A stretch of 56,538 nucleotides of DNA, from the NCBI RefSeq assembly GCF_009933335.1, contig NZ_MAEL01000002.1, positions 1 through 56,538 on the forward strand, given 5' to 3'. Below are positions 26,615-34,988 of the stretch, one piece after another (position 1 is the stretch's first letter; each line of letters opens with the position of its first letter). Under the pieces are notes generated by a model. It made no database searches, was not told the DNA's origin, and saw only the letters and a list, made by a program, of their open reading frames with translations. The stretch comes from Candidatus Enterococcus willemsii (GTDB taxonomy: Bacteria > Bacillota > Bacilli > Lactobacillales > Enterococcaceae). The position numbers were made by a program, and so were the translations under genes.

Positions 26615-26660
26615 AACAAAAAAGAAGTCAAAAGTCTTAACTCTTTTCACTTCTTTCTTG
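26615..26660 (-). terminator. Terminator of the ypmR-yozE operon
   Basis: Minus-strand stem AAGAAGTGAAAAG/CTTTTGACTTCTT (one mismatch) followed by TTTTGTT, just after the yozE stop. Confidence 0.75.
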
Positions 26661-26664
26661 GTGG

Positions 26665-26886
26665 TCATTGATTATTTTCTACATATTTTTCCCAAATTCG
26701 ATCAAAAACGTCCATATTTTCCAGATAGTTCACACTTAGTTCCAAATAACTTGAAATTTCATCGTAATCATCCGAATGTTTCGGGAACTGGATATCATGA
26801 CTGGCATCTGTCGCAAAGATTTGTTCCTCGTCTAAATGACTCGGTCCTTTTAGCGTCATCAAATAGTGATAAAAACTTCGTCTCAT
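26665..26886 (-). CDS. YozE family protein (UPF0346)
   Basis: 73 residues, matching the YozE SAM-like fold family (starts with RSFYHYLMT, contains FPKHSDDYDEISSYLE, ends in a tryptophan-containing helix). The family has a solved structure but no known function. Its ATG is two bases after the msrA stop and the site (GAGGAT) is very close, so it is probably translated by coupling. It is the last gene of the operon. Confidence 0.88.
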   Translation of the reverse strand: MRRSFYHYLMTLKGPSHLDEEQIFATDASHDIQFPKHSDDYDEISSYLELSVNYLENMDVFDRIWEKYVENNQ

Positions 26887-26890
26887 ATCC

Positions 26891-27397
26891 TCACCACTGT
26901 TCCTTTAAAAAGGCCGCTCGACGGGCATGGCTACGTTCAAAGTTTGCAGGATTTTTTTTATAATAATCCTGATGGTATAATTCTGCCGGATAAAACGTTG
27001 CAGCAGGTTCAATACTAGTCACAATCGGTTGATTGAAGCGCCCAGAATCTTGCAAGGCTTGTTTGCTTTCTTCTGCTATCTTCTTTTGCGCTTCATTAAA
27101 GTAAAAAATCACTGGGCGATAGTTGTCGCCACGGTCTTCAAATTGACCAAATGCATCCGTTGGATCGGTTTGTTGCCAATAAATATCCACTAGTTCTTTA
27201 AACGAAATTATTTCTGGATCAAAAATAATTTCTACCGCTTCTGTATGACCGGTTGTATGACTACATACTTGTTCATATGTTGGATTTTCCACATGTCCTC
27301 CAGTATAGCCAGACATTACGGAATGAATCCCCGGTTGCTCATCAAACGGTTGTACCATGCACCAAAAACATCCTCCAGCAAAAATTGCTCGTTCCAT
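26891..27397 (-). CDS. msrA: Peptide-methionine (S)-S-oxide reductase
   Basis: Repairs oxidised methionine. The catalytic motif GCFWC is near residue 10 (FAGGCFWCM), followed by [16 protein letters not shown] and the QYYDRGDNYR-type segment ([12 protein letters not shown]). About 168 residues. ATG 27397 has AGGAG 8 bases upstream; the GTG nine bases earlier overlaps that site. It starts inside the ypmS-end region (ypmS stop 27403), so it is in the same operon as ypmR-ypmS, as in B. subtilis-like orders. No methionine sulfoxide reductase B is present in the window. Confidence 0.95.
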   Translation of the reverse strand: MERAIFAGGCFWCMVQPFDEQPGIHSVMSGYTGGHVENPTYEQVCSHTTGHTEAVEIIFDPEIISFKELVDIYWQQTDPTDAFGQFEDRGDNYRPVIFYFNEAQKKIAEESKQALQDSGRFNQPIVTSIEPAATFYPAELYHQDYYKKNPANFERSHARRAAFLKEQW

Positions 27398-27402
27398 TAC
27401 TA

Positions 27403-28044
27403 TCACTCCTCATTTTTTTCTGGCAAATAAAGACTCACTTGAATATCATCTTCCACTAAATTAATTTTTTCTGCTTTTAGAAATAAACCATTTTGCATCC
27501 GAAATTGATCAAGGCGAATCATTACTGTCTCTTCTTTTGGTTCAATCTCAATCCAATCAGGCAAAGTCGCATTCCGTTGAATCATCTTCATGACTTCACT
27601 AATTGGCACACCTAAAGTTCCAATCGATAAACTTTTAGCTTTTAATTGAACATTTCCATTATCCATCACATACGGGTCAAAATAAAGATAAAAAGTAACT
27701 GGAAAGCCCAAAATTTTAAATTCTCCTGTTAATAACGCTTCGTTTTCGAGCGCAAAATCAAAAGTAATGTCCGCATTTTTTTGATATTCATCTAAATAAA
27801 AGCCAATTAAAGCATTAATTTGTTCTTTGTTACTATTAATATTTAATACTGGACTACCTGCACGATCTACGAGCGGTGGCACCTCATGATAAACTAATTC
27901 TCTTTTTTCGGTTATTCGTGAAAAAAGAAAGATACTACTGCCTAATACAATGGCAATTAACGCAAAGAAAGCTATCTTCCATTTGTTTCCATATACAATT
28001 GTTTGAATACTATGCTTTCCGAATTGCTTTATTTTTTGAAACAT
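27403..28044 (-). CDS. ypmS: YpmS family membrane-anchored protein (DUF2140)
   Basis: About 213 residues: an N-terminal signal anchor ([20 protein letters not shown], about 23-42), then an extracytoplasmic beta-rich domain typical of YpmS. Function unknown. ATG 28044 has GAAGGAGG upstream and shares one base with the ypmR stop (TAATG), so the two are coupled. The consistent linkage of YpmS with the GDSL lipase suggests a shared role at the cell surface, which is inference. Confidence 0.85.
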   Translation of the reverse strand: MFQKIKQFGKHSIQTIVYGNKWKIAFFALIAIVLGSSIFLFSRITEKRELVYHEVPPLVDRAGSPVLNINSNKEQINALIGFYLDEYQKNADITFDFALENEALLTGEFKILGFPVTFYLYFDPYVMDNGNVQLKAKSLSIGTLGVPISEVMKMIQRNATLPDWIEIEPKEETVMIRLDQFRMQNGLFLKAEKINLVEDDIQVSLYLPEKNEE

Positions 28045-28922
28045 TACTTTTCCTCCTTCAACAGCCATTGTTCTTTTGTACGTGTTATTTCTGCTTTAAC
28101 TGATTTGGCCATCAATTGATAGCCTAAATTATTTGGATGAAATTTATCTTCTTCATAAAGAGCATCATTTTTAACAATATTTAAATCATTTCCTTCACTG
28201 TTGCTACTTTCTTGTGTACTTGATGTTGTGCCATTTAAACCAGAAGCAATCACATCATTAATTGGAATAAAGTAAACATTTTTCATCTCATCAACCACTG
28301 CTTCTGTCCCATCATTCCAGTTATCAACGATTGTTTGCATATCAGTAATTTCAGGGAAATTCACATAGAATGGGTTATAAATCCCTAGTACATAAATCGG
28401 TGCATCCGGATTTAATTCACGCATGGTTTCAAGTAATTCCGTTAATTGTTTTTGATACTTTTTAATCGGCTTATCGAATGATTTGATTGATAAGCCAAAA
28501 ATATTATTATTGATTACCTTCATTAAATCGTTGCCGCCAACAGTTAATGTCACAATATCTGATTTTGCAATATTTGTTTGAATCGCTTCTTCTTTATTCA
28601 AACGTTTCAGAATTTGATCACTACGTTCACCTGCTACCCCATAATTCTCAATATCGACACGTGATAATTTAAATTCTGATTGTAAATCATTGGCAACAAT
28701 TGGGACAAAGCCGCCTTTCTGGGTGTCATCACCAACACCTTCTGTCAACGAATCGCCTAAAGCTGTGTAACGAATACTTTCTTTTTGGTTATGCTCTTCT
28801 TTTTGCTTCGCTACCTCTAACCTAGGACCCGCTTTAGGTACACTTAATTGAAGAACTAAAAATGTGCCAGCTATTAGTAAACAGACACCTAGCAATGCCA
28901 TCAATAATTGTTTTATTTTCAC
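28044..28922 (-). CDS. SGNH/GDSL lipase-esterase family protein (YpmR-like)
   Basis: 292 residues with an N-terminal signal anchor (about 5-25) followed by an SGNH hydrolase domain outside the membrane. Blocks are complete: GDSLTEGVGDD (nucleophile Ser), the Gly of block II, TVGGNDLM (Asn) and DKFHPNNLGYQ (Asp and His). The substrate is unknown; candidates are lipid or acetyl groups of the envelope. The start is GTG 28922 with AGGAGG 8 bases upstream. It leads the ypmR-ypmS-msrA-yozE operon. Confidence 0.9.
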   Translation of the reverse strand: MKIKQLLMALLGVCLLIAGTFLVLQLSVPKAGPRLEVAKQKEEHNQKESIRYTALGDSLTEGVGDDTQKGGFVPIVANDLQSEFKLSRVDIENYGVAGERSDQILKRLNKEEAIQTNIAKSDIVTLTVGGNDLMKVINNNIFGLSIKSFDKPIKKYQKQLTELLETMRELNPDAPIYVLGIYNPFYVNFPEITDMQTIVDNWNDGTEAVVDEMKNVYFIPINDVIASGLNGTTSSTQESSNSEGNDLNIVKNDALYEEDKFHPNNLGYQLMAKSVKAEITRTKEQWLLKEEK

Positions 28923-28955
28923 ATTTTGTCCCTCCTTGATATAGATTTCTTTGCT

Positions 28956-28964
28956 ATTTTATCA
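28956..28964 (-). promoter_or_regulatory. Candidate ypmR operon promoter (extended -10)
   Basis: Minus strand TAAAAT preceded by TGA; the -35 (TATGTT at 17 bases) is weak. Confidence 0.4.
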
Positions 28965-29010
28965 GAAAAACGGTAAAAAACATACTGACTTTTCTTGATA
29001 AAATAATCAT

Positions 29011-29063
29011 AAAAAGAATCGACCTCCAAATGCTAGTCCAAACTAACGCTTAGGGGTCGATTC
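29011..29063 (-). terminator. degV terminator
   Basis: Long minus-strand hairpin, closing stem GAATCGACC/GGTCGATTC with an interrupted inner stem (GCTTAGGG/CGTTAG region), followed by TTTTTATG. Confidence 0.85.
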
Positions 29064-29090
29064 ATATTTTTTTATACTTTATTCAACGGA

Positions 29091-29933
29091 CTATTCTGAA
29101 TAGTACATAATCGCAAAGGCACCCTCACCAGTATGGGTCGCAATAATTGGTGTAGTATGCAACAAACAAATATCCATCTTAGGAAATAATTCTTGTAGTT
29201 CCTGTTTGAATTTTGCTGATTGTTCAATGCCACCTGCATACGAAATACCAATTTTTTGAATTTGTTTGTTGTTTTTTAACTCTGTCTTCAATTCATCAAA
29301 CCATTTGTTAAATGTCTTTGCTCCTCGTCCTTTCACGACTGGCAATAATTCAGAATTTTTCAATTCCATAATTACGCGCATGTTTAAGAAACTAGAAAGC
29401 ATCCCTTTGGCACGGCTAATTCGTCCACCTTTTACTAAGTTTTCTAAGGTTGACAAACCAATGAATAATTTCGTATTTGCCAAGACTTTCTCTACAGCTG
29501 GAATCACTTCTTCTACAGATTTCCCTGCTTGGGCTAATTCTGCAGCTTTAATGACTGCAAAAGACAATCCTTGGTCAGTCATGTCTGTTTCAAACACGGT
29601 AACTTTACTTTTTGACAAGTTACTTGCTTGACGCGCAGCTTCTACAGTTCCACTTAATGCTTTTGTCATATGAATAGCTAAGACTTCACTACCGTCTTTG
29701 CCTAATTCATCAAATAATTCTACAAATTCACCAATTGGTGGTTGACTCGTTTTAGGTAATTCTTTGGACTGCGCCATCATTGACATAAATTTTTCGCCTG
29801 TTAATTGTTCATCATCTGGATAAACAACGCCATCAATCATGACCGATAACGGCACGACATGAATATTTAATTTTTCTTTGACACTATCACTCATTGTACA
29901 AGATGAATCAGTCACTATCTTAAGATTTCCCAT
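29091..29933 (-). CDS. DegV family fatty-acid-binding protein
   Basis: 280 residues. The family (FakB group) binds a fatty acid and presents it to the FakA kinase for phosphorylation. Signature parts are KIVTDSSCTM at the N-terminus, PKTSQPP near residue 60 and GLSTLENLVKGGRISRAKG near residue 160. No FakA kinase gene is in the window. ATG 29933 has GAAAGAAG upstream only, a moderate site. It stands alone with its own terminator and is divergent from the hemolysin III gene. Confidence 0.9.
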   Translation of the reverse strand: MGNLKIVTDSSCTMSDSVKEKLNIHVVPLSVMIDGVVYPDDEQLTGEKFMSMMAQSKELPKTSQPPIGEFVELFDELGKDGSEVLAIHMTKALSGTVEAARQASNLSKSKVTVFETDMTDQGLSFAVIKAAELAQAGKSVEEVIPAVEKVLANTKLFIGLSTLENLVKGGRISRAKGMLSSFLNMRVIMELKNSELLPVVKGRGAKTFNKWFDELKTELKNNKQIQKIGISYAGGIEQSAKFKQELQELFPKMDICLLHTTPIIATHTGEGAFAIMYYSE

Positions 29934-29984
29934 TCTTCTTTCACTCTCTCTTTAACACTGGTTGTATTTCATGTTAAAATACTA

Positions 29985-30012
29985 TTGAACCATTTCTTAT
30001 GTTTAGTATAAC
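29985..30012 (+). promoter_or_regulatory. Promoter of the hemolysin III-family gene
   Basis: -35 TTGAAC (29985-29990), 16-base spacer, -10 TATAAC (30007-30012), about 50 bases before the start codon. Confidence 0.65.
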
Positions 30013-30062
30013 AGACAGAAATTGATTTTTCATCTATTTAAAAACGAAATGAGGAGCGATTA

Positions 30063-30716
30063 ATGGAAACTTCTAAATTTACACGAAAATATTTAATTGT
30101 TAATGAAATTCTAAATGCAGTTACTCACGGGATTGGTTGTGGGCTAAGTATAGCTGGCTTGGTAATTTTATTAGTCAAAGGGGCACGTTTAGGTTCCCCA
30201 ATGCATGTTGTTTCCTATGCGATTTATGGGTCAACAATGATTTTACTTTTTTTATTTTCAACACTCTTTCACAGCTTAATTTTTACAAAAGCAAAAAAAG
30301 TATTTCAAGTATTTGACCATGCATCAATTTTTCTTTTAATTGCTGGTAGCTACACACCATTTTGTTTGCTAAGCATTCAAGGTTGGCAAGGTTGGACCTT
30401 ATTCGGACTCATTTGGTCCTTAGCAATCGGCGGCGTTGTCTACAAGTCAGTCACCTTACATCGCAAAGAAACTGTCTCAAAAATTTCGACGATTATCTAT
30501 ATTATTATGGGCTGGTTATGCGTCTTAGCCTTTGTTCCATTAGTCCATTCTCTTGGATTGTGGGGAACAATTTTACTCGCTAGTGGCGGCGTTTCGTATA
30601 CCGTGGGTGCTTTGTTCTATGGCTTGAAAAATGTCCGCTTCATACATGTTGTTTGGCATATTTTTGTCATGCTTGGTGCAGGGTTAATCTACTTTTCTGT
30701 CTTGTTTTTCACATAA
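30063..30716 (+). CDS. Hemolysin III / PAQR family membrane protein
   Basis: 217 residues with seven predicted membrane segments. Conserved metal-site residues of the family are visible: NAVTHGIG near the start, FHSLIF, FDHASIFLLIAGSYTPF and the late HVVWHIFVMLGAG. The name comes from a Bacillus cereus protein; haemolytic activity is not implied here, and roles in membrane homeostasis are proposed for the family. ATG 30063 has GAGGAG 6 bases upstream. Monocistronic, with its own promoter and terminator. Confidence 0.9.
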   Translation: METSKFTRKYLIVNEILNAVTHGIGCGLSIAGLVILLVKGARLGSPMHVVSYAIYGSTMILLFLFSTLFHSLIFTKAKKVFQVFDHASIFLLIAGSYTPFCLLSIQGWQGWTLFGLIWSLAIGGVVYKSVTLHRKETVSKISTIIYIIMGWLCVLAFVPLVHSLGLWGTILLASGGVSYTVGALFYGLKNVRFIHVVWHIFVMLGAGLIYFSVLFFT

Positions 30717-30734
30717 TCGTTCGTAAAAAATAGT

Positions 30735-30768
30735 TATCCAGTGTGTAACACACTGGATTCTTTTTTAG
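30735..30768 (+). terminator. Terminator of the hemolysin III-family gene
   Basis: Stem TCCAGTGTG/CACACTGGA with a three-base loop, followed by TTCTTTTTT. Confidence 0.92.
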
Positions 30769-30799
30769 TAATAAAAAATGTTCGCGTGGAGGAATTGCT

Positions 30800-31444
30800 A
30801 TGGCTACAAAAAAAGCGCTTGTCTTACTTTATACTGGTATGTCGCTCAGTGAAATCAACTTGCTAACAAATTATTTAACCATCCATCAACCCGATGACCA
30901 GATATGGACCATTGATACCGTTGCTGCTGAAAAAATCCCTTATGCCACAGAAGACCAATTCTTAGTTACCCCTACCAAAATATTTTCAGAAATTGATTTT
31001 TCCGATTATGAAATCATCATTTTCCCAGGAATTATCAATCCTTATCTCGTTGCCGAAGACAAGCAACTTTTACAATTTTTACAACCGTTGAAAACGATGT
31101 CCAACCGTCCTTTAATCAGTGCGATTTCATCTTCTCCAATGCTCTTAGCAAAAGCAGGTATACTAGAAGATGTAACCTTCACTTCTGGTTTATTTGAGGA
31201 AACACTCGATGAATTTTCTTTTTTCCAAAAAGAAAATATTCTTCGGCAACCGCTAGTCTATGATGCACAAGCACACATTCTAACAGCAATAGGGTTTGCT
31301 TTTCGGGAATTCGCCATTGAATCTGCTAAATTATTAGGATTTGAACTTCCTGAAACAAAATTCACCGGTCCACGAAAAGCACCTCCTTACACAGCAGATG
31401 AATTAACTTTTTACAGAAATCCCCCACAAGACCACCTTTCATAA
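30800..31444 (+). CDS. DJ-1/PfpI superfamily protein lacking the nucleophile cysteine
   Basis: 214 residues with the class I glutamine amidotransferase-like fold. EIIIFPGIINP near residue 75 is the first loop, and LISAISSSPMLLAKAGIL near residue 112 is the nucleophile-elbow region, where most DJ-1/PfpI proteins have AIC. Here the position is serine, so typical cysteine chemistry (protease, deglycase, amidotransferase) is not expected. DVTFTSGLFEE follows as usual for the family. Role unknown. ATG 30800 has GGAGG 7 bases upstream. It stands alone between terminators. Confidence 0.8.
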   Translation: MATKKALVLLYTGMSLSEINLLTNYLTIHQPDDQIWTIDTVAAEKIPYATEDQFLVTPTKIFSEIDFSDYEIIIFPGIINPYLVAEDKQLLQFLQPLKTMSNRPLISAISSSPMLLAKAGILEDVTFTSGLFEETLDEFSFFQKENILRQPLVYDAQAHILTAIGFAFREFAIESAKLLGFELPETKFTGPRKAPPYTADELTFYRNPPQDHLS

Positions 31445-31446
31445 CA

Positions 31447-31493
31447 AATAAACCGAGCAGCCCGTAATTTACGGTTGTTCGGTTTATTTTCCT
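31447..31493. terminator. Terminator of the DJ-1-like gene
   Basis: Stem AATAAACCGA/TCGGTTTATT with a weaker inner stem around CCGTA/TACGG, followed on the plus strand by TTTTCC. It lies between convergent genes and could act on both strands. Confidence 0.85.
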
Positions 31494-31531
31494 ACTAGAC
31501 AATCCAATGGTTCTGCTAACTGCATAGATAC

Positions 31532-31557
31532 AAAAAAGCAGACTAACGCCTGCTTTT
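31532..31557 (-). terminator. thyA-folA terminator
   Basis: Minus-strand stem AAAAGCAG/CTGCTTTT followed by further T, just after the folA stop. Confidence 0.85.
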
Positions 31558-31558
31558 C

Positions 31559-32047
31559 TCATTTTCGTTCATAAGTTTCAAAACGATGTGGGTATTTATT
31601 TTTGTCATCAACAATTCCTTCGGTTGATGATACTAGTTCCCATTGCGCCCAATCAATGGTTGGGATAAAAACATCGCCAGCAAACTCATGGTCAATCATG
31701 GTTCGTAACAACTGATCACAATGCGGTAGATACTCTTCAAAAACAAGTGCACCACCAATAATATAAACGGGTTGGTCTTGTTCTTTCGCATAATCTAAAA
31801 CCTCATCCATTGTGTGCATGACAAGAATTCCTTCATGGGAATAATTCGTATCACGAGTTAAGACAATCGTTTGACGATTGGGTAGAATCCGTTTACCCAT
31901 GCCTTCAAACGTTTTTCGCCCCATCACCACCGTTTTACCAATGGTTGTCTCTTTGAAAAACTTTAAATCAGCAGGTAGATACCACGGCAATTGATTATCT
32001 TTACCAATCACACCGTTTTTATCTTGCGCCCAAAGTGCTATTAACAT
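31559..32047 (-). CDS. folA: Dihydrofolate reductase
   Basis: Reduces dihydrofolate with NADPH; target of trimethoprim. Chromosomal type of about 162 residues: MLIALWAQDKNGVIGKDNQLPWYLPADL at the N-terminus (key parts LIALWAQDKNGVIG and LPWYLPADL), VVMGRKTFEGMG for NADPH, and IIGGALVFEEYLP near residue 100. ATG 32047 has AAGG about 7 bases upstream and gives the normal N-terminus; the nine upstream residues in the frame overlap the thyA end. It follows thyA by 16 bases, so the folate cycle pair is one operon. Confidence 0.96.
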   Translation of the reverse strand: MLIALWAQDKNGVIGKDNQLPWYLPADLKFFKETTIGKTVVMGRKTFEGMGKRILPNRQTIVLTRDTNYSHEGILVMHTMDEVLDYAKEQDQPVYIIGGALVFEEYLPHCDQLLRTMIDHEFAGDVFIPTIDWAQWELVSSTEGIVDDKNKYPHRFETYERK

Positions 32048-32063
32048 ATTTTTACCTTCTTTC

Positions 32064-33011
32064 CTAAACTGCAATCGGTGCTTTGATTGCTGGATGAGGG
32101 TCGTATCCCTCTAATCGAATATCAGTCATCTCAAAGTCAAAGATGGATTGTTTTTCTGTATTTAATATTAGTTTTGGTGTCTGACGAACTTCTCGTGTTA
32201 ATTGTTCCTTCATTTGTTCAAAATGATTGCTGTAAAGATGCGCATCGCCTAATGTATGGACAAATTCACCGACTTCTAATCCCGTTTCATGGGCAATTAG
32301 ATGGGTCAAAAGGGCATAACTTGCAATATTAAACGGCACGCCTAAAAAGACATCACCACTGCGTTGATACAATTGACAACTTAATTTTCCTTCATGAACA
32401 TAGAATTGAAACATGGTGTGGCAAGGCGGTAATGCCATGCTAGGTACATCTTCAGGATTCCACGCTGAAACAATCAAACGACGTGAATCAGGTGTTGTTC
32501 GAATCATCTCAATGACTTCTTTTATCTGATCAATAAAACCACCTGTTGCCTTTTCCCAATGACGCCATTGGTAACCATATACTTTTCCTAGATCACCATG
32601 TTTTTCAGCAAATGTTGGGTCTTCGACAATTCGTTGACAAAATTGGGCAAGTTCTTTTTGATAACTTTCATTGAAAGCTTCATCCACAAGACAACGACGA
32701 CCAAAATCACTCATATCAGGGCCTGTATAATCTTCGCTTTTTACATAGCGTTCAAATGCCCATTCATCCCAAATATGATTGTTATTTTCTAAAAGATAAC
32801 GAATATTGGTATCACCCTTTAAAAACCACAGTAATTCACTTTTAATCAAACCAAACGGGACCCGTTTTGTCGTTAATAAAGGAAAGCCTTGACTTAAATC
32901 AAAACGCATTTGATGCCCAAAAATACTTTTGGTGCCTGTGCCAGTGCGATCACTTTTTTGATTGCCTTCTTCCAATATTTTTCTACCCAAATCAAGGTAT
33001 GCTTGTTCCAT
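32064..33011 (-). CDS. thyA: Thymidylate synthase
   Basis: Methylates dUMP to dTMP with methylenetetrahydrofolate, making dihydrofolate that FolA recycles. 315 residues, the long form. Visible are the nucleotide-binding [11 protein letters not shown], the catalytic cysteine in [28 protein letters not shown] and the C-terminal IKAPIAV. ATG 33011 has AGGAGG upstream and lies 12 bases after the ABC-F stop, so all three genes (ABC-F, thyA, folA) appear to share a transcript. Confidence 0.97.
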   Translation of the reverse strand: MEQAYLDLGRKILEEGNQKSDRTGTGTKSIFGHQMRFDLSQGFPLLTTKRVPFGLIKSELLWFLKGDTNIRYLLENNNHIWDEWAFERYVKSEDYTGPDMSDFGRRCLVDEAFNESYQKELAQFCQRIVEDPTFAEKHGDLGKVYGYQWRHWEKATGGFIDQIKEVIEMIRTTPDSRRLIVSAWNPEDVPSMALPPCHTMFQFYVHEGKLSCQLYQRSGDVFLGVPFNIASYALLTHLIAHETGLEVGEFVHTLGDAHLYSNHFEQMKEQLTREVRQTPKLILNTEKQSIFDFEMTDIRLEGYDPHPAIKAPIAV

Positions 33012-33022
33012 TAAACTTCCTC

Positions 33023-34906
33023 CTAATTATCTGCTAATTCACTAAGGTATTCCCAACGTTCCATCTTTTCATTCAACTTTTCTTCTGTCAGCGTTACATC
33101 ATTTTGCAATTCTTGCAATCTCGTAAAATTATCCCCTTGATGGTTCATTTCTTCGGTCAGTGTTTCAAGCGTTTCTTCCAATGTAGCAATCTCGTCTTCA
33201 ATAGTTGCCCACTCTTTTTGTTCCATATAACTCAATTTTTTCTTCACTTTTTCTGGTTGTACGACAACTTCTTGTTCAACAATTTTAGGTTTTGATGCCG
33301 GCTGTGTTCTCTCTGCTAAATACTGATTGATTGACCCGAAATAACGGTCAATTTCGCCATTCCCTTGAAAAATCAGTAATTTTTCAGCTACTTTATCTAA
33401 AAAATAGCGGTCATGTGAGACAGTAATAACTGCTCCTGGAAATGATTGTAAGTAATCTTCCAAAATAGTTAAGGTATCAATATCTAAATCATTGGTGGGC
33501 TCATCAAGCAAGAGCACATTTGGTTGACCAATCAATAATTTCAATAAATACAGTCGACGTTTCTCTCCTCCTGACAGTTTGCCAATCTTCGTGCCATGCA
33601 TAAAGCGTGGAAATAAGAAACGTTCCAACATTTCAGCAACACTGATTTGTGAACCATCACTACGACGAACCTCTTCTGCTGCTTCTTGTAGATAAGCAAT
33701 CATTCGTTGATTTGCATCCATCGCTTCATTTTGTTGGGTATAGTACGCCAGACGAACCGTTTCCCCGATGATTAATTCCCCTGCATCTAAAGGAATACGT
33801 CCTGCTAGTATATTTAAAAGCGTCGATTTGCCGGCACCATTTTCTCCAGTAATCCCTAACCGTTCTTTAGTTTGAATCAATAAATCAAAATGTTTCAAAA
33901 TATCTTGCTGCCCAATTTTGTATTGACCATCCTTGATTTCCAATACTTTCTTTCCTAAGCGTTTGGTCGCAATATCAATCTCAACTTCACCATTTGTTTT
34001 TACTTGATGAACGTTCTCTTTTAAGTCCTCAAAACGATTAATCCGTGCTTGTTGTTTGGTCGTACGTGCTTTTGCCCCGGCTCGCATCCAAGCTAATTCT
34101 TGTTTATACAATTGCTTACGCTTTTGTTCTTGTTCACCTTCTACACGTTCACGCTCTGCCCGTTCTAAAATATAGGCTTCATAATTTCCTTGATATTCAT
34201 GTAATTTTCCAAAGGATAACTCAAAAATACGATTCGTTACTCGATCCAAAAAATAACGGTCATGCGTAACCATCAACAATGCACCACGGTATTGATTCAA
34301 ATAACTTTCTAACCATTGGATTGCTTCATAATCTAAATGATTCGTCGGCTCATCTAATAACAATAAATCCGGTTCATCAATTAAGACTTGTGCTAAGCCA
34401 ACTCTTTTTTGCTGACCACCTGATAACGATTTAATTTTTTTATCTAATTGATGAATACCTAATTTTTGTAAGATAATTTTGGCATTTGTATCTGTTAACC
34501 AAGCATCTTGTTCATTCATTGCTTCTTCTGCTAAGGTGTATTCTCTTTGGATGTCTTCACGATCACCGTGATACTCTAAAGCTAACAACGCTCTCTCATA
34601 GCGTTTAACGGTTTTTAATTGTTCACTTTCACCTTGAAAGACAGCTTCTAGAACAGTCTGTTCAGGATCAAAAGTGGTGTTTTGTGACAAATAGCCGATA
34701 CGATAATTTGTCGGATAAAAAATAGTTTGCTTGTCTCCATCACCGTTTTCTTTCCCTGATAAAATAGTTAGTAAACTTGTTTTACCGGTACCATTCACAC
34801 CAATTAATCCTACTCGATCGCGTTCATGAATTAAAAAGGAAATTTGATCAAAAAGTGTTTTATCTCCATAAGTTTTTGTTAACTCACTTACCTTTAATTC
34901 TTTCAC
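33023..34906 (-). CDS. ABC-F family ATPase (Uup/YfmR-like)
   Basis: Soluble twin-ATPase ABC-F protein of about 627 residues; the family acts on the ribosome (translation factor or antibiotic protection). First cassette: [27 protein letters not shown]. Second: [28 protein letters not shown]. The linker between them (about residues 245-320) is basic, and a charged C-terminal coiled coil (about 550-627) points to the Uup/YfmR branch rather than to a resistance-type protein. The start is GTG 34906 with GGGGG 7 bases upstream; the 39 upstream residues of the open frame cross a terminator and are not coding. First gene of the operon with thyA and folA. Confidence 0.9.
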   Translation of the reverse strand: MKELKVSELTKTYGDKTLFDQISFLIHERDRVGLIGVNGTGKTSLLTILSGKENGDGDKQTIFYPTNYRIGYLSQNTTFDPEQTVLEAVFQGESEQLKTVKRYERALLALEYHGDREDIQREYTLAEEAMNEQDAWLTDTNAKIILQKLGIHQLDKKIKSLSGGQQKRVGLAQVLIDEPDLLLLDEPTNHLDYEAIQWLESYLNQYRGALLMVTHDRYFLDRVTNRIFELSFGKLHEYQGNYEAYILERAERERVEGEQEQKRKQLYKQELAWMRAGAKARTTKQQARINRFEDLKENVHQVKTNGEVEIDIATKRLGKKVLEIKDGQYKIGQQDILKHFDLLIQTKERLGITGENGAGKSTLLNILAGRIPLDAGELIIGETVRLAYYTQQNEAMDANQRMIAYLQEAAEEVRRSDGSQISVAEMLERFLFPRFMHGTKIGKLSGGEKRRLYLLKLLIGQPNVLLLDEPTNDLDIDTLTILEDYLQSFPGAVITVSHDRYFLDKVAEKLLIFQGNGEIDRYFGSINQYLAERTQPASKPKIVEQEVVVQPEKVKKKLSYMEQKEWATIEDEIATLEETLETLTEEMNHQGDNFTRLQELQNDVTLTEEKLNEKMERWEYLSELADN

Positions 34907-34931
34907 AAAATCGCCCCCATTTCCTTTCGCT

Positions 34932-34940
34932 ATTGTAACA
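34932..34940 (-). promoter_or_regulatory. ABC-F-thyA-folA promoter (extended -10)
   Basis: Minus strand TACAAT (34932-34937) preceded by TGT, an extended -10. The -35 area falls in the 3' arm of the terminator hairpin of the upstream antiporter gene. Confidence 0.55.
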
Positions 34941-34946
34941 CAAAAT

Positions 34947-34985
34947 AACGCAAGCAACATACTTATGATAGTTGTTGCTTGCGTT
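34947..34985 (-). terminator. Antiporter gene terminator
   Basis: Perfect 12-bp stem AACGCAAGCAAC/GTTGCTTGCGTT with a 15-base loop, followed on the minus strand by ATTTTGTG. Confidence 0.8.
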
Positions 34986-34988
34986 TTA

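Noticed and set aside
26553-26963. 136-residue plus-strand frame crossing ctpA start, yozE and msrA end
   Set aside because: It runs through a terminator and three real genes on the other strand.
33023-34906. Antibiotic-resistance ABC-F (Msr/Vga/OptrA type)
   Set aside because: The C-terminal coiled coil and overall pattern fit housekeeping Uup/YfmR; nothing suggests acquired DNA.
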